Assembly (NCBI RefSeq): GCF_004912135.1
Contig: NZ_STGU01000002.1
Location: 1-64,000 of the forward strand
DNA from: Rhizobium rosettiformans W3
Lineage (GTDB): Bacteria; Pseudomonadota; Alphaproteobacteria; Rhizobiales; Rhizobiaceae
Reading direction: 5' to 3'
DNA: 64,000 nucleotides
The position numbers and the translations under genes were made by a program. Shown piece by piece: positions 47,100 through 56,555 of the stretch. Position 1 is the first letter of the stretch. Every line of letters starts with the position of its first letter. The notes below the pieces were generated by a model. It had not been told where the DNA came from, ran no database searches, and saw nothing but the letters and a program-made list of their open reading frames with translations.

Positions 47100-50012
47100 T
47101 CACGCCCGCTTCATCAGCGGAAAGCGCTCCTTGAGCAACCTCAGAACCGACTCGGCGCCCAGTGGCGGCCCGAACAGGTAGCTCTGACCGTAGTCGCAGC
47201 CCATCATCGCGAGATCGGCGGCGTCCTGATCGCTCTGGATACCCTCGGCCACGACCTGCATGTCGAGCCCGCGCGCCATCGAGACGACGGAGCGCAGGAG
47301 GACCGAACGCTTGTCGGACTGGTCGCAGACCAGCGCCTTGTCGAGCTTGATCGTGTCGAAGGGGAAGCGGGTGAGGTAGGCGAGCGACGAATAGCCGGTC
47401 CCGAAATCATCGAGCGCCAGGCTGATGCCGGTGTCCTTCAGCTTCTCCAGCATCAGGCGCGCCTGCTCCGGATTTTCCATCACGACGCTTTCGGTCAGCT
47501 CCAGCTTGATCCGCCTCGGATCGCATTGCGTCTTCACCAGCATGGCGCGGATGTCGTTGTAGATATCGCTCGAGATCAGCTGGGCCGAGGAGAGGTTCAC
47601 GGAAACGAAGATTGGCAGTTCGCCGGTCTGGCGTTCCCAGTCCATCAGGTCGCTCGAGGAGCGTTCCAGCGCGAACATGCCGAGTGGCTCGATCAGGTCG
47701 GACATCTCAGCAATCGGAATGAATTCCGTGGGCGAGATGTTGCCGCGCTTGGGATGATCCCAGCGCATCAGCGCCTCGAAGCCGGCAATCTCGCCATTGG
47801 CGAGCTTGACGATCGGCTGATAGGCCATCGACAGCTCCTTGCGCTCGATGGCGCGGCGAAGGTCGGTTTCGAGCTGCAGGCGATCGGTGCTGACGGTGCG
47901 GAAGGCCGGGCGGAAGGGCTCCACGCGGTTGCCGCCGGTGCGTTTTGCCCTGAACATCGCAAGCTCGGCATCCGCAAGCAGGCTCGCAGCACTTTCCTGC
48001 TGATCGACCCAGGAGACGAGCCCGATGGAAGCCGTGAGGCTGATCTCGCGATTGGCGAAGTTGAGCGGCACCATGATCGCCTTGGAAACGGCATCGGCGA
48101 AGTCGGCGATCTTGGCGGGATCCTTTTCCGACACCAGGATCAGACCGAATTCATCGCCGGAAAGCCGCGCAAGCGTATCCTGTGGCTTCAGGAGCCGCCG
48201 CAGGCGGCGCGTGATCGCGATCAGGATGTTGTCGCCCGCCGCAATGCCGAGTGCATCGTTCACCTGCTTGTAGCGGTCGATATCGATCGCCAGCACCGTC
48301 GGGCGCACGCTCTCGGATGATCCGGCGAGCGACAGGATCGCCTGGAGGCGATCGAGGAAGACCTCGCGGTTCGGCAGGCCGGTCAGATTGTCATGCATGG
48401 CGTCGACGAGGAGACGGTCGATCGAGTTCTTCTGCTCGGTCACGTCGATGATCGTGCCGACGCAGCGGATGACTTCGCCGTTCGAGCCGAGCACAGGCCG
48501 CGCGCGGATCTTCAGCCAGTGGAAGTGGCCATCCTCGGCGCGGATGCGGAATTCGTGGCTGAGCCGCCCCTTGCGGTGTTCCAGAAGCACGTCGAGCGTG
48601 GCGCGGAAACGGTCGCGATCGTCAGGGTGCAGGCGTGGCAGCCAGTTGCGTGCGGGCCCATGCATCGTGCCCGGCGACAGGCCAAGCCGCAGGGAAACAT
48701 CGGGGCTAGTGACGACACGGTCGCGCGCCACGTCCCAGTCCCAGACGGTGTCGCCGGAGCCGGTGAGAGCCAGCGACTGGCGTTCCAGATCGGAGAACAG
48801 GCCCTGCTGATAGGCGCCGCCGGCAAAGGCATGCTGCATGACGGTAAAACCGATCAGGAGGACGATGAGAACGAGACCACCGCCCAGCGCCGGCTGGATG
48901 ATGTCGTTGTCCAGCTGACCCGTCACCGTCATCCAGCCGCCGAACAGCCAGACAAGAATCAGCGCCCAGGTGGGCACCAGCAGCACCGCACGGTCATAGC
49001 GGTTGATGCCGAGATAGATGATGAGGCCAATGCCGGCGACGCCGGTCAGCGCGAAGGACACGCGCGCAATGCCGGCTGCGATCGACGGATCGAAGATCGC
49101 CACCCCGAACAGCACCGAAAGCCCCAGCATCCAGGCAAGCGTCGCATAGCCGAGATGCACGTGCCATCGGTTGAGGTTGAGATAGGTGAAGAGGAAGATC
49201 ACGAGCGAGGAGGCAAGCGCAACTTCAGCCCCGGCACGCCATATGCGCACATCGGACGAGGTGAGCGAGATCAGCTTTTCGAGGAAGCCGAAGTCGACGC
49301 AGATATAGGCGAGCACCGCCCAGGCCAGTGCTGCTGCCGCCGGCAGCATCGATGTGCCCTTGACCACGAAGAGGATGGTGAGAAACACCGCCAGCAGGCC
49401 CGCAATGCCGAGCACGATGCCGCGATAAAGGGTAAAGGCGTTGACCGTATCCTTGTAGGCGTCAGGTTCCCACAGATAGATCTGCGGCAGTTCCGGCGTC
49501 GCGAGTTCGGCCACGAAGGTAATCACCGTGCCCGGGTTCAGCGTGATGCGGAAGACATCGGCATCGGGGCTAGCCACGCGATCGAGCGCGAAGCCTTCCG
49601 AGGGCGTGATCGCCATGATGCGCTGCGACCCCAGATCCGGCCAGAACATCCGGGACCCGGAGAGGCGGAAATGCGGAGCTACGATCACGCGCTCCAGCTG
49701 CTCTTCGGAGACGTTGGCAAGGGCGAATACGGCCCAGTCGCCCTGATGCTCCGGCGAGCTCGAGCGCACCTCGATGCGCCGGCGAATGCCGTCCGCCCCG
49801 GCGGCTGTTGAAACCTGGAAGGCCTCGCCCTGGTTCGTATAGATCTCGGTGGTCGCGGTCAGGTCCAGCGCATTGTCGTCGCGCGCAATCTTGACGGGCT
49901 CGACCGCAAGGGCCGCAGACGCGACGAGCGAGATCGTAAGCGCAGTGAGGACTGCGAGACAAAAGGCAGCGAGGCGTGACAGGGCGCGCCAGGAGGTTTC
50001 TGTACTGGTCAT
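47100..50012 (-). CDS. Membrane sensor GGDEF/EAL cyclic-di-GMP protein (7TM type)
   Basis: A 970-residue protein. N-terminal signal sequence and an extracytoplasmic domain (to about 195), seven hydrophobic segments (about 195-400) in the 7TMR-DISM style, one PAS/PAC module, a GGDEF domain whose motif is SGDEF (618-622), and an EAL domain with EAL intact (746-748). The Ser variant is tolerated in some active cyclases; phosphodiesterase activity looks intact, so a net degradative role is plausible. Its ATG overlaps the stop of the acetyltransferase gene (ATGA, 50012-50009), the last step of a thrC-M16-GNAT-GGDEF/EAL string. Confidence 0.93.
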   Translation of the reverse strand: MTSTETSWRALSRLAAFCLAVLTALTISLVASAALAVEPVKIARDDNALDLTATTEIYTNQGEAFQVSTAAGADGIRRRIEVRSSSPEHQGDWAVFALANVSEEQLERVIVAPHFRLSGSRMFWPDLGSQRIMAITPSEGFALDRVASPDADVFRITLNPGTVITFVAELATPELPQIYLWEPDAYKDTVNAFTLYRGIVLGIAGLLAVFLTILFVVKGTSMLPAAAALAWAVLAYICVDFGFLEKLISLTSSDVRIWRAGAEVALASSLVIFLFTYLNLNRWHVHLGYATLAWMLGLSVLFGVAIFDPSIAAGIARVSFALTGVAGIGLIIYLGINRYDRAVLLVPTWALILVWLFGGWMTVTGQLDNDIIQPALGGGLVLIVLLIGFTVMQHAFAGGAYQQGLFSDLERQSLALTGSGDTVWDWDVARDRVVTSPDVSLRLGLSPGTMHGPARNWLPRLHPDDRDRFRATLDVLLEHRKGRLSHEFRIRAEDGHFHWLKIRARPVLGSNGEVIRCVGTIIDVTEQKNSIDRLLVDAMHDNLTGLPNREVFLDRLQAILSLAGSSESVRPTVLAIDIDRYKQVNDALGIAAGDNILIAITRRLRRLLKPQDTLARLSGDEFGLILVSEKDPAKIADFADAVSKAIMVPLNFANREISLTASIGLVSWVDQQESAASLLADAELAMFRAKRTGGNRVEPFRPAFRTVSTDRLQLETDLRRAIERKELSMAYQPIVKLANGEIAGFEALMRWDHPKRGNISPTEFIPIAEMSDLIEPLGMFALERSSSDLMDWERQTGELPIFVSVNLSSAQLISSDIYNDIRAMLVKTQCDPRRIKLELTESVVMENPEQARLMLEKLKDTGISLALDDFGTGYSSLAYLTRFPFDTIKLDKALVCDQSDKRSVLLRSVVSMARGLDMQVVAEGIQSDQDAADLAMMGCDYGQSYLFGPPLGAESVLRLLKERFPLMKRA

Positions 50013-50620
50013 AAGGGCGTCTTGCCGTTCCGCGCCCTATGGCCGCCGATCAGGGAATAGAGCAGGTGATCGCGCCATTCCCCGTTGATTTTCAGATAAT
50101 CCCGCAAAAGACCTTCCCGTTCAAATCCCGTTTTTTCGAGTAGCCTCAGGCTGTTGACGTTGTCCGGAATACAGGCTGCTTCAATACGGTGCAACTCGAG
50201 TGGCCCGAAGATGTAGGGAATTGCCAGTTGAAGTGCGGCAAACATGTGGCCTTGGCCTGCATGCCGCTGTCCCATCCAGTAGCCGATCATGCAGCTTTGC
50301 GCGGCTCCACGGCGGATCAAACCGATCGTAAGCCCGCCCAGCAAGGCGCTTTCCTCCCGATCGAAGAGAAAGAAGGGCACCGCCATGCCGGAGTGAAATT
50401 CCTGTTCATTACGCAGAACGCGCTGCCGAAAGGCACGCTCGGTCAGCTCGTCGGCGCGCCAGGTCGGCTCCCAGGGCTGGAGGAAGGCGCGGCTTTCGCG
50501 GCGCAGCTGGTGCCATGGCTCGAAGTCGCGAAAACGCGGGAGGCGCAGAAGATGCCGGTCGCTGTGAAGCTCCGGCATGTCCGGCTGCCGGGACAGAAAC
50601 CGAAAGACCGAACGCGTCAT
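50009..50620 (-). CDS. GNAT-family acetyltransferase, RimJ-like
   Basis: A 203-residue protein of the RimJ/RimL group, N-terminal alanine acetyltransferases of ribosomal proteins. Acetyl-CoA site: YWMGQRHAGQGHMFAALQL (about 118-136), followed by LHRIEAACIPDNVNSLRLLEK and GFEREGLLRDYLKINGEWRDH, the usual RimJ C-terminal run. I chose ATG 50620 with GGGGATTGAAG upstream over a TTG at 50626. It is 61 bases after the M16 stop and overlaps the GGDEF-EAL gene by 4 bases. Actual substrate unknown. Confidence 0.92.
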   Translation of the reverse strand: MTRSVFRFLSRQPDMPELHSDRHLLRLPRFRDFEPWHQLRRESRAFLQPWEPTWRADELTERAFRQRVLRNEQEFHSGMAVPFFLFDREESALLGGLTIGLIRRGAAQSCMIGYWMGQRHAGQGHMFAALQLAIPYIFGPLELHRIEAACIPDNVNSLRLLEKTGFEREGLLRDYLKINGEWRDHLLYSLIGGHRARNGKTPL

Positions 50621-50681
50621 CTTCAATCCCCGAGCGACAACCGGCGAGAATGCCGCCGGTAGAATTCAATGGATGCGGCGA

Positions 50682-51980
50682 TCAGCCGACAGCCTTGCGG
50701 GCACCAGCCGGCTGATGGGTGAGGGCGCCTGCGATTTCATTCAGCGACACCAGCTGGTCGACCGGGCCGATCGCCGAAAGCGTCGGGGCCGTGTCGAAGA
50801 ACAGGCGTCCGGCAAGATCGGTGAGCCGCTGCGTCGTGATCCCGGCAATGCGCTCCATCATTTCCTGGTTCGGAATGGTGCGACCATAAAGCATCATCTG
50901 TCGAGCGATCTGGCCGGCGCGGGCGGCAGGGCTTTCCTGGCCCATCAGCAGCTGTGCGCGGATCTGCGCCCGCGAGCGCTCGATTTCCTGGCTGTCGATA
51001 TGTTCGGACGCCTTGCGCAGCTCCTCGATGATCACAGGCACGAGCTCCGGCAGGTTTTCGCCGCCGGTCGCAGCGTGAATGCCGAAGATGCCGGTATCGG
51101 AAAAGCCCCAATGGAAGGCATAGACCGAATAACAGAGGCCACGGATCTCGCGCACTTCCTGGAACAGACGCGACGACATGCCGCCGCCCAGAATATTGGC
51201 GAGGATCTGCGAACAGTAGAAGTCCCGCATGTGATAGGCCTTGCCCTCGAAGCCGAGCAGGACCTGCGTGTCCATGAGATCGCGTTCGACGCGGGACTCA
51301 CCACCCGTGTAACGGGCCGCATCCATCACCGGCGTTGAAGACGGCGTCGTCGGAAGCGAGGCAAAGCGCTGCTCGACCTGCTTGACGAAGGCGTCATGGT
51401 CCACCTTGCCGGCGGCAACGACGAACATCCGGTCGGTCGTGTAATTGCGCGAGAGATAGTTGCGGATCTGGCCGCTGGTAAAGGACTGGACCGTTTCCGG
51501 CGTCCCGAGAATGCTGCGTCCGATCGTCTGGCCGCGATAAGCCTGCTCGGAGAAACGGTCGAAGACGACATCGTCCGGCGTATCATCGGCCGCGCCGATT
51601 TCCTGCAGGATCACGTGTTTCTCGCGCTCCAGCTCCTCTTCGTCGAAGACGCTGTCCGTCAGGATGTCGGCGAGAATATCGACCGCGAGCGGCACATTGT
51701 CCTTCAACACGCGGGCGTAATAGGAGGTTGTCTCGGTCGAGGTCGCGGCGTTCACTTCGCCGCCGACATTCTCGATTTCCTCGGCGATCTGTCGGGCGGT
51801 CCGCTGGTTGGTGCCCTTGAACGCCATGTGTTCGAGCAGGTGCGCGATGCCATGTTCGGCTTCCGTCTCGTTGCGCGAGCCGGATTTGATCCAGGTGCCG
51901 AGTGCCACGCTTTCCAGATGCGGCATGTTCTCGGTTACGACAGTCAAACCCGATGGAAGCCGGGTGCACTCAACATTCAT
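50682..51980 (-). CDS. M16-family zinc peptidase (mitochondrial processing peptidase-like)
   Basis: A 432-residue insulinase/MPP-type metalloprotease. The inverted zinc motif HLLEH is at 47-51 (GIAHLLEHMAFKG), with the third ligand Glu in the downstream EEELEREKHVILQEI helix, and the C-terminal half has the Arg/Tyr substrate-binding segment GLCYSVYAFHWGFSDTG. Relatives occur immediately after thrC in many alphaproteobacteria, as here (20-base gap). Substrate unknown. Confidence 0.94.
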   Translation of the reverse strand: MNVECTRLPSGLTVVTENMPHLESVALGTWIKSGSRNETEAEHGIAHLLEHMAFKGTNQRTARQIAEEIENVGGEVNAATSTETTSYYARVLKDNVPLAVDILADILTDSVFDEEELEREKHVILQEIGAADDTPDDVVFDRFSEQAYRGQTIGRSILGTPETVQSFTSGQIRNYLSRNYTTDRMFVVAAGKVDHDAFVKQVEQRFASLPTTPSSTPVMDAARYTGGESRVERDLMDTQVLLGFEGKAYHMRDFYCSQILANILGGGMSSRLFQEVREIRGLCYSVYAFHWGFSDTGIFGIHAATGGENLPELVPVIIEELRKASEHIDSQEIERSRAQIRAQLLMGQESPAARAGQIARQMMLYGRTIPNQEMMERIAGITTQRLTDLAGRLFFDTAPTLSAIGPVDQLVSLNEIAGALTHQPAGARKAVG

Positions 51981-52000
51981 GGTCCGTCTTTCCGCGCTTC

Positions 52001-53407
52001 CTACCTGACTGCCCTCGCATGTTCACTGATAAAGCCTTCAACGGCTTTCAGTTCCGCGGGCAGGACTTCGAAGCGCTCCTCCCTGTCCATCAGATCAGCA
52101 AGCCACGCCGGAAGCGCGGGGTCAATACCGGAGGCCGATTTTACTGCCGCCGGGAATTTCGCCGGATGGGCAGTGGCGAGCACGACCATGGGGCTCTGCA
52201 GCTTCTCGAATTTCTTCGCGACATGCACGCCGACAGCCGTATGCGGGTCGAGCAGATAACCGGTCTCGTCGAGCACGGCCCGGATCGTCTTCGCGACTTC
52301 CTTCTGCGTTGCGCGGCCGGCGCGGAAATCCTTGCGAATGAACTTGAGCGCCTCCGGCTTGATCTCGAAGGCGCCGGACTGCTTCAGGCCCTCCATCGAG
52401 GAGCGGATGGCGGACGCATCGCGGCCATAGGCTTCGAACAGCAGGCGCTCGAAGTTGGAGGAGATCTGGATGTCCATCGAGGGCGAGGTGGTGGCAGACA
52501 CGCCCTTCATCTCATAGCGGCCGGTCTTCATCGTGCGCGCCAGGATGTCATTGTCATTGGTGGCAATCACCAGCTTGTCGATCGGCAGGCCCATCTTCTT
52601 GGCGACGTAACCGGCAAAGATATCGCCGAAATTGCCGGTGGGTACGGTGAAGGACACCTTGCGATCAGGCGCGCCGAGCGCGACCGCTGAGGTGAAGTAA
52701 TAGACCACCTGCGCCATGATGCGCGCCCAGTTGATCGAGTTGACGCCCGATAGACCGACACGATCGCGGAAGGGCACGTCGTTGAACATCGCCTTCACGA
52801 GGTTCTGGCAGTCGTCGAAATTGCCCTCGACGGCGATCGCATGAACGTTTTCGTCCTTCGACGAGGTCATCTGGCGCTGCTGCACCGGCGAAACCTTGCC
52901 ATGCGGGAAGAGGATGAAGATGTCGGTGCGGGACCGTCCGGCAAAGGCGTCGATAGCAGCGCCGCCGGTGTCGCCCGACGTCGCGCCGACGATCGTCGCG
53001 CGCTCGCCACGCTTTTCCAGAACATGGTCCATCAGGCGGGCGAGCAGCTGCATCGCCACATCCTTGAAGGCGAGCGTGGTGCCGTGAAAGAGTTCGAGTA
53101 CGAAGGCGTTCGGGCCCGTCTGCACCAGCGGTGCAACGGCCGGATGCTTGAAGGTCGCATAGGCTTCGTCGATCATCGCCCGGAACGTGTCGGGCTCGAT
53201 CTCGCCATTGGTGAAGGGCAGCAGAACCTCGAAGGCGACCTCTTCATAGGATTTGCCGCGCAGTCCGCGGATCGCCTTCTTCGACATCTGCGGCCATTCG
53301 CGCGGCACATAAAGACCGCCGTCACGGGCGAGACCCGCCAGAAGCGCGTCACAAAAGCCGAGGCTCGGAGCCTCGCCGCGGGTCGAGATATATTCCACGT
53401 CGCTCAT
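52001..53407 (-). CDS. thrC: Threonine synthase
   Basis: A 468-residue PLP enzyme that turns O-phosphohomoserine into threonine. The PLP lysine is in HGTTLAFKDVAMQLL (about 108-122), and GATSGDTGGAAIDAF and SSKDENVHAIAVEGNFDDCQN are typical of the long bacterial class. The protein starts at ATG 53407 (MSDVEYISTRGEAPSLGF). First gene of a minus-strand string with the M16 peptidase. It completes the threonine branch begun by thrB at 42964. Confidence 0.97.
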   Translation of the reverse strand: MSDVEYISTRGEAPSLGFCDALLAGLARDGGLYVPREWPQMSKKAIRGLRGKSYEEVAFEVLLPFTNGEIEPDTFRAMIDEAYATFKHPAVAPLVQTGPNAFVLELFHGTTLAFKDVAMQLLARLMDHVLEKRGERATIVGATSGDTGGAAIDAFAGRSRTDIFILFPHGKVSPVQQRQMTSSKDENVHAIAVEGNFDDCQNLVKAMFNDVPFRDRVGLSGVNSINWARIMAQVVYYFTSAVALGAPDRKVSFTVPTGNFGDIFAGYVAKKMGLPIDKLVIATNDNDILARTMKTGRYEMKGVSATTSPSMDIQISSNFERLLFEAYGRDASAIRSSMEGLKQSGAFEIKPEALKFIRKDFRAGRATQKEVAKTIRAVLDETGYLLDPHTAVGVHVAKKFEKLQSPMVVLATAHPAKFPAAVKSASGIDPALPAWLADLMDREERFEVLPAELKAVEGFISEHARAVR

Positions 53408-53710
53408 CCCTATAGTTCAAGAAGTCGGAGCCGAAGCCGCCGTCAAACCTATGGCGTTTCCGATAAAGAGGTTTGCCCGTTTGCGCCAGTGCGCCGGCCA
53501 GGATTTCGCAAGCCCGGCAATTGGCTGTGGCCTCGTCGATGTCGGCCAATGTGCCGGCTTTTGCAGAGCAATCGAATTTTGACTCAAATTGCCGGCTACC
53601 CAATCGATTTTTGTCTTGGCCGCTGGTATAGACCATCCGCGAGGGCGCTGAAAAGCCTCAAGTTTGACTGTTTTTCGGCCTCTGGCCGAGCATGCGGAAG
53701 GTGAAGTCTC
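53408..53710. other. Divergent intergenic region thrC / lipoprotein gene
   Basis: About 300 bases holding the promoters of both genes. A short palindrome TTTGA-C-TCAAA lies at 53578-53588, and a TATAGA at 53627-53632 could be a -10 for the lipoprotein gene, but no good -35 sits at the right distance. No gene is evident. Confidence 0.55.
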
Positions 53711-54271
53711 GTGTCTGTAAACGTGTCGCGCGGTGTTGTCGCCGTCTCGCTGATGATGGTTCTTTCGGGTTGCAACGCCGGCGGTCTCGGCAGCGGCCTT
53801 GGCCTTTCTTCGTCTCAGCCCGCCGCGGCGACCCCGGCAGCAGCGCCCGGGCAGGCGGCTTTCGTCCAGGGCTTCTGCCCGCAGATCGCATTGCGTGACG
53901 GCACCTCCTTCTACCGCAGCTATGTTCGCGGCAAGGACGGCGACGCCGAGCAGGTGATCTTCCAGGCCTCGCTCGCTGACACCACGCGCTCCTGCGCCCG
54001 TACGGAAACGACTCTCACCATCAATGCGCTGGTTCAGGGCCGCCTCGTTGCCGGTCCGCAGGGCAAGGCCGGCACGATCAACCTGCCGGTGCGCGTCACC
54101 GTCATGGATGGCGATCAGGAAGTGTTCAATGAGGTCGAGCAGTATCCGGTGACGCTTGCCGATGTGAACCTGCCGACGCAGTTCATCTACAGTAAGGCCG
54201 TCAACGTCCCCGGCAACGTCTCGGGCACGACCCGCGTCACGATCGGCTTCGAACAGCCGAAGAAGAAGTAA
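53711..54271 (+). CDS. Lipoprotein of unknown function
   Basis: A 186-residue protein with a lipoprotein signal and lipobox (MVLSGC, Cys near 21), an Ala/Pro-rich linker, and a beta-rich mature domain: FCPQIALRDGTSFYRSYVRG, RSCARTETTLTINALVQGRLV and PVRVTVMDGDQEVFNEVEQYPV. Two mature cysteines may form a disulfide. Common in rhizobia but without assigned function. Starts at GTG 53711 with GGAAGGTGAAG upstream. It ends 34 bases before the convergent XRE-cupin gene. Confidence 0.8.
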   Translation: MSVNVSRGVVAVSLMMVLSGCNAGGLGSGLGLSSSQPAAATPAAAPGQAAFVQGFCPQIALRDGTSFYRSYVRGKDGDAEQVIFQASLADTTRSCARTETTLTINALVQGRLVAGPQGKAGTINLPVRVTVMDGDQEVFNEVEQYPVTLADVNLPTQFIYSKAVNVPGNVSGTTRVTIGFEQPKKK

Positions 54272-54305
54272 GGTCTCAAGACAGAGCGGGCCAGGCTTCT
54301 CGCAG

Positions 54306-54899
54306 CTAAGCCCGCCGCGTCAGCGCCACCAGATAGGTCGTTGCGCGCCCGCTCTCATTGACGAAAACACAGTCGGCAGGCGCGCCGAGTTGCAGGCAGT
54401 CGCCCGCCGAGAGCCGATGGCTGCGCACCCCTTCGACGAATTCGAGTTCGCCGTCCAGCACGTAGATCTGCTGATGCTGGAAGCTGAAGGCGGAAGCCGG
54501 ATAGGGGATCCTGACGCCCGCGGGGAGCACCACTTCCAGCAGTTCCAGCTGCCCGCCATTCGCCGGCGAAAGCGTGCGCCGCGTGTAACCGGTCTCCGGA
54601 TCGGTCCAGACCGGCTGCTCGAGCCGTCGAGCCAACCTCTCGCCTTCACCCTCCGCCAGAGCCAGCAAGACCGAGAGCGGCAGGCCGAAGGCGCCGGACA
54701 GTCGACCGAGCACGGTTGCCGTCGGACTTGCCTCGCAACGTTCCACCTTGCTGATCATCGCCTTCGAGACCCCGGACCGCGCCGCAAGCTCGGCGAGAGA
54801 CCAGCCCCGATCCTCGCGTTCGCGCCGGATCCGATCGGCGATGGCGCGCGCCTGGCGATCCTCGTCCCGCGCATCGTGCCTGCGTGCCGTCTCTGTCAT
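54306..54899 (-). CDS. XRE-family regulator with cupin domain
   Basis: A 197-residue regulator: N-terminal helix-turn-helix (about 18-72, SLAELAARSGVSKAMISKVE) and a C-terminal cupin sensor (about 110-190, with YPASAFSFQHQQIYVLDGELEFVEG in parts and LSAGDCLQLGAP). Such regulators sense small metabolites. It is divergent from the flavin monooxygenase gene, and a perfect 8-base inverted repeat lies in the shared promoter region, so it probably controls that gene and itself. Confidence 0.9.
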   Translation of the reverse strand: MTETARRHDARDEDRQARAIADRIRREREDRGWSLAELAARSGVSKAMISKVERCEASPTATVLGRLSGAFGLPLSVLLALAEGEGERLARRLEQPVWTDPETGYTRRTLSPANGGQLELLEVVLPAGVRIPYPASAFSFQHQQIYVLDGELEFVEGVRSHRLSAGDCLQLGAPADCVFVNESGRATTYLVALTRRA

Positions 54900-54925
54900 C
54901 TTAAGCCCTTGCCAAAATCAAAAGG

Positions 54926-54960
54926 TCCATCTTCTATAGTGGACGAAAGAATAAGATGGA
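54926..54960. promoter_or_regulatory. Inverted repeat between the XRE-cupin regulator and the monooxygenase
   Basis: TCCATCTT (54926-54933) and AAGATGGA (54953-54960), a perfect 8-base inverted repeat with 19-base spacer, within the 117-base divergent promoter region. A TATAGT at 54935-54940 between the arms could be a -10. Probable operator of the XRE-cupin protein (inference). Confidence 0.65.
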
Positions 54961-55016
54961 GGACGGGGCGTCCACAAGCCTCGGGTCCGGCAAAACAACA
55001 AGAGGGGCACATCATC

Positions 55017-56381
55017 ATGACGCGCGAGATCCGTTTCAACGCCTTCGACATGAACTGCGTCGGCCACATCCAGCAGGGCCTCTGGAGCCATCCCCGCGAT
55101 CGCTCCATGGCGTATCGCAGCCTCGCTTATTGGACGGATTATGCCAAGCGCTTGGAAGCCGGCCTGTTCGACGGGATCTTCCTCGCCGACGTCGTCGGCA
55201 TCTACGATGTGTTGAGCGGCAGTCCCGCGCCCGCACTGCGCGGCGCCGTGCAGGTTCCGGTCAACGACCCGATGATGCTGGTCCCGGCCATGGCCTCGGT
55301 CACGCAGCATCTGGCTTTCGGTGTCACCGCCAACCTGATGTACGAGCAGCCCTTCCTCTTTGCCCGCCGCATGGCAACGCTCGACCATCTGACGGGCGGC
55401 CGGATCGGCTGGAACATCGTCACCGGATACTTGGACAGTGCCGCCCGTGCGATCGGCCTCGACGGCCAGATGGCCCATGACGATCGCTACGATCTGGCCG
55501 ATGAGTATATGGAAGTGGTCTACAAGCTCTGGGAAGGCAGCTGGGAAGAGGGAGCCGTCGTCGCTAACAAGGCAGGCCAGATCTATGCCGATCCGGACAA
55601 GGTGCACCCCGTCCACCATCATGGACGCCAGTACCGGGTGGACGCCTACCACCTTTCGGAGCCGTCCCCGCAGCGCACGCCGGTTCTCTATCAGGCAGGC
55701 TCTTCCCCCCGCGGCCGCCAGTTTGCCGCCACCCATGCCGAATGCGTCTTCGTCAACGGCCAGAAGAAGGAGGGCGTGCGCGAGATCGTCACCGACATCC
55801 GCAGCCGCGCCGAAGCGATCGGCAGACGGGCCGACGACATCAAGGTCTTCCTCGGTGCCACCATCGTCACAGGCCAAACCGAGAAGGAAGCGCAAGAGAA
55901 GTTCGAGGATTACAAGCGTTACGTCAGCTCGGAGGCTGCCCTGACCCACGCGGCGGCCTCCATGGGCATCGATTTCGCCAAGTTCGACATGGATGAGCCG
56001 GTGGAGACCGGCAAAAGCCAGGCGATCACCTCCAACATCAAGGCCATGGACCGGGCTGCCGGGCCGCAATGGACCAAGCGCAAGCTGCTCGAGCAGATGG
56101 TGCTCGGCAGCCGCCAGCCGCCGCTCGTCGCCTCCGCCGATCAGGTGGTCGACTGGCTTAAGGACTGGGTGGAGGAAACCGGCGTCGACGGCTTCAATCT
56201 CTCGCGCACCGTCGTTCCCGAATGCTTCGACGACATCGTCGAGCTCGTCGTGCCACGCCTGCAGGAGCGCGGCCTCTACAAGACGGAGTATCGCGAGGGA
56301 CCGCTGCGCGAAAAGCTCTTCGGTGCGCCACGCCTGAGCGAGCGCCATGTGGCATCGAGCCATCGGTGGGGCCGGGGCTGA
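55017..56381 (+). CDS. Flavin-dependent monooxygenase, NtaA/SnaA/DszA family
   Basis: A 454-residue bacterial luciferase-like monooxygenase that uses FMNH2 from a partner reductase. NtaA/DszA-type features: EIRFNAFDMNC, LADVVGIYDVLSG, LTGGRIGWNIVTGYLDSAARAIG near 130-150 (in parts), QAGSSPRGRQFAATHAECVF, and a C-terminal FDDIVELVVPRLQERGLYKTEYREG. Family members attack nitrilotriacetate, EDTA-like chelators, dibenzothiophene sulfone or alkylated sulfur compounds; the substrate here is unknown. ATG 55017 (AGAGGGG upstream). Control by the divergent XRE-cupin gene is likely; no reductase gene is adjacent. Confidence 0.92.
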   Translation: MTREIRFNAFDMNCVGHIQQGLWSHPRDRSMAYRSLAYWTDYAKRLEAGLFDGIFLADVVGIYDVLSGSPAPALRGAVQVPVNDPMMLVPAMASVTQHLAFGVTANLMYEQPFLFARRMATLDHLTGGRIGWNIVTGYLDSAARAIGLDGQMAHDDRYDLADEYMEVVYKLWEGSWEEGAVVANKAGQIYADPDKVHPVHHHGRQYRVDAYHLSEPSPQRTPVLYQAGSSPRGRQFAATHAECVFVNGQKKEGVREIVTDIRSRAEAIGRRADDIKVFLGATIVTGQTEKEAQEKFEDYKRYVSSEAALTHAAASMGIDFAKFDMDEPVETGKSQAITSNIKAMDRAAGPQWTKRKLLEQMVLGSRQPPLVASADQVVDWLKDWVEETGVDGFNLSRTVVPECFDDIVELVVPRLQERGLYKTEYREGPLREKLFGAPRLSERHVASSHRWGRG

Positions 56382-56555
56382 CGCGTCGAGATCGCCGTGC
56401 ACGGTTGCGCTCCCTTGAGCGGCCTGCCTTGCCCTCCGCGCGGGCCAAGTGCTAGCGTGGCGCAAATCCGGCGATGGCGCGACAGGCGTCCCGACGTCCG
56501 GCACAAAATGAGCGGGAGGCATTGCGTCGATCATGCCTCTCTGGGGGAGGCCTGA

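Noticed and set aside
48393..49811. 472-codon open frame antisense to the GGDEF-EAL gene
   Set aside because: No start signal or domain; codon shadow.
54390..55016. In-frame upstream extension of the flavin monooxygenase
   Set aside because: Runs through the antisense of the XRE-cupin gene; the proper start at 55017 has its own ribosome site.
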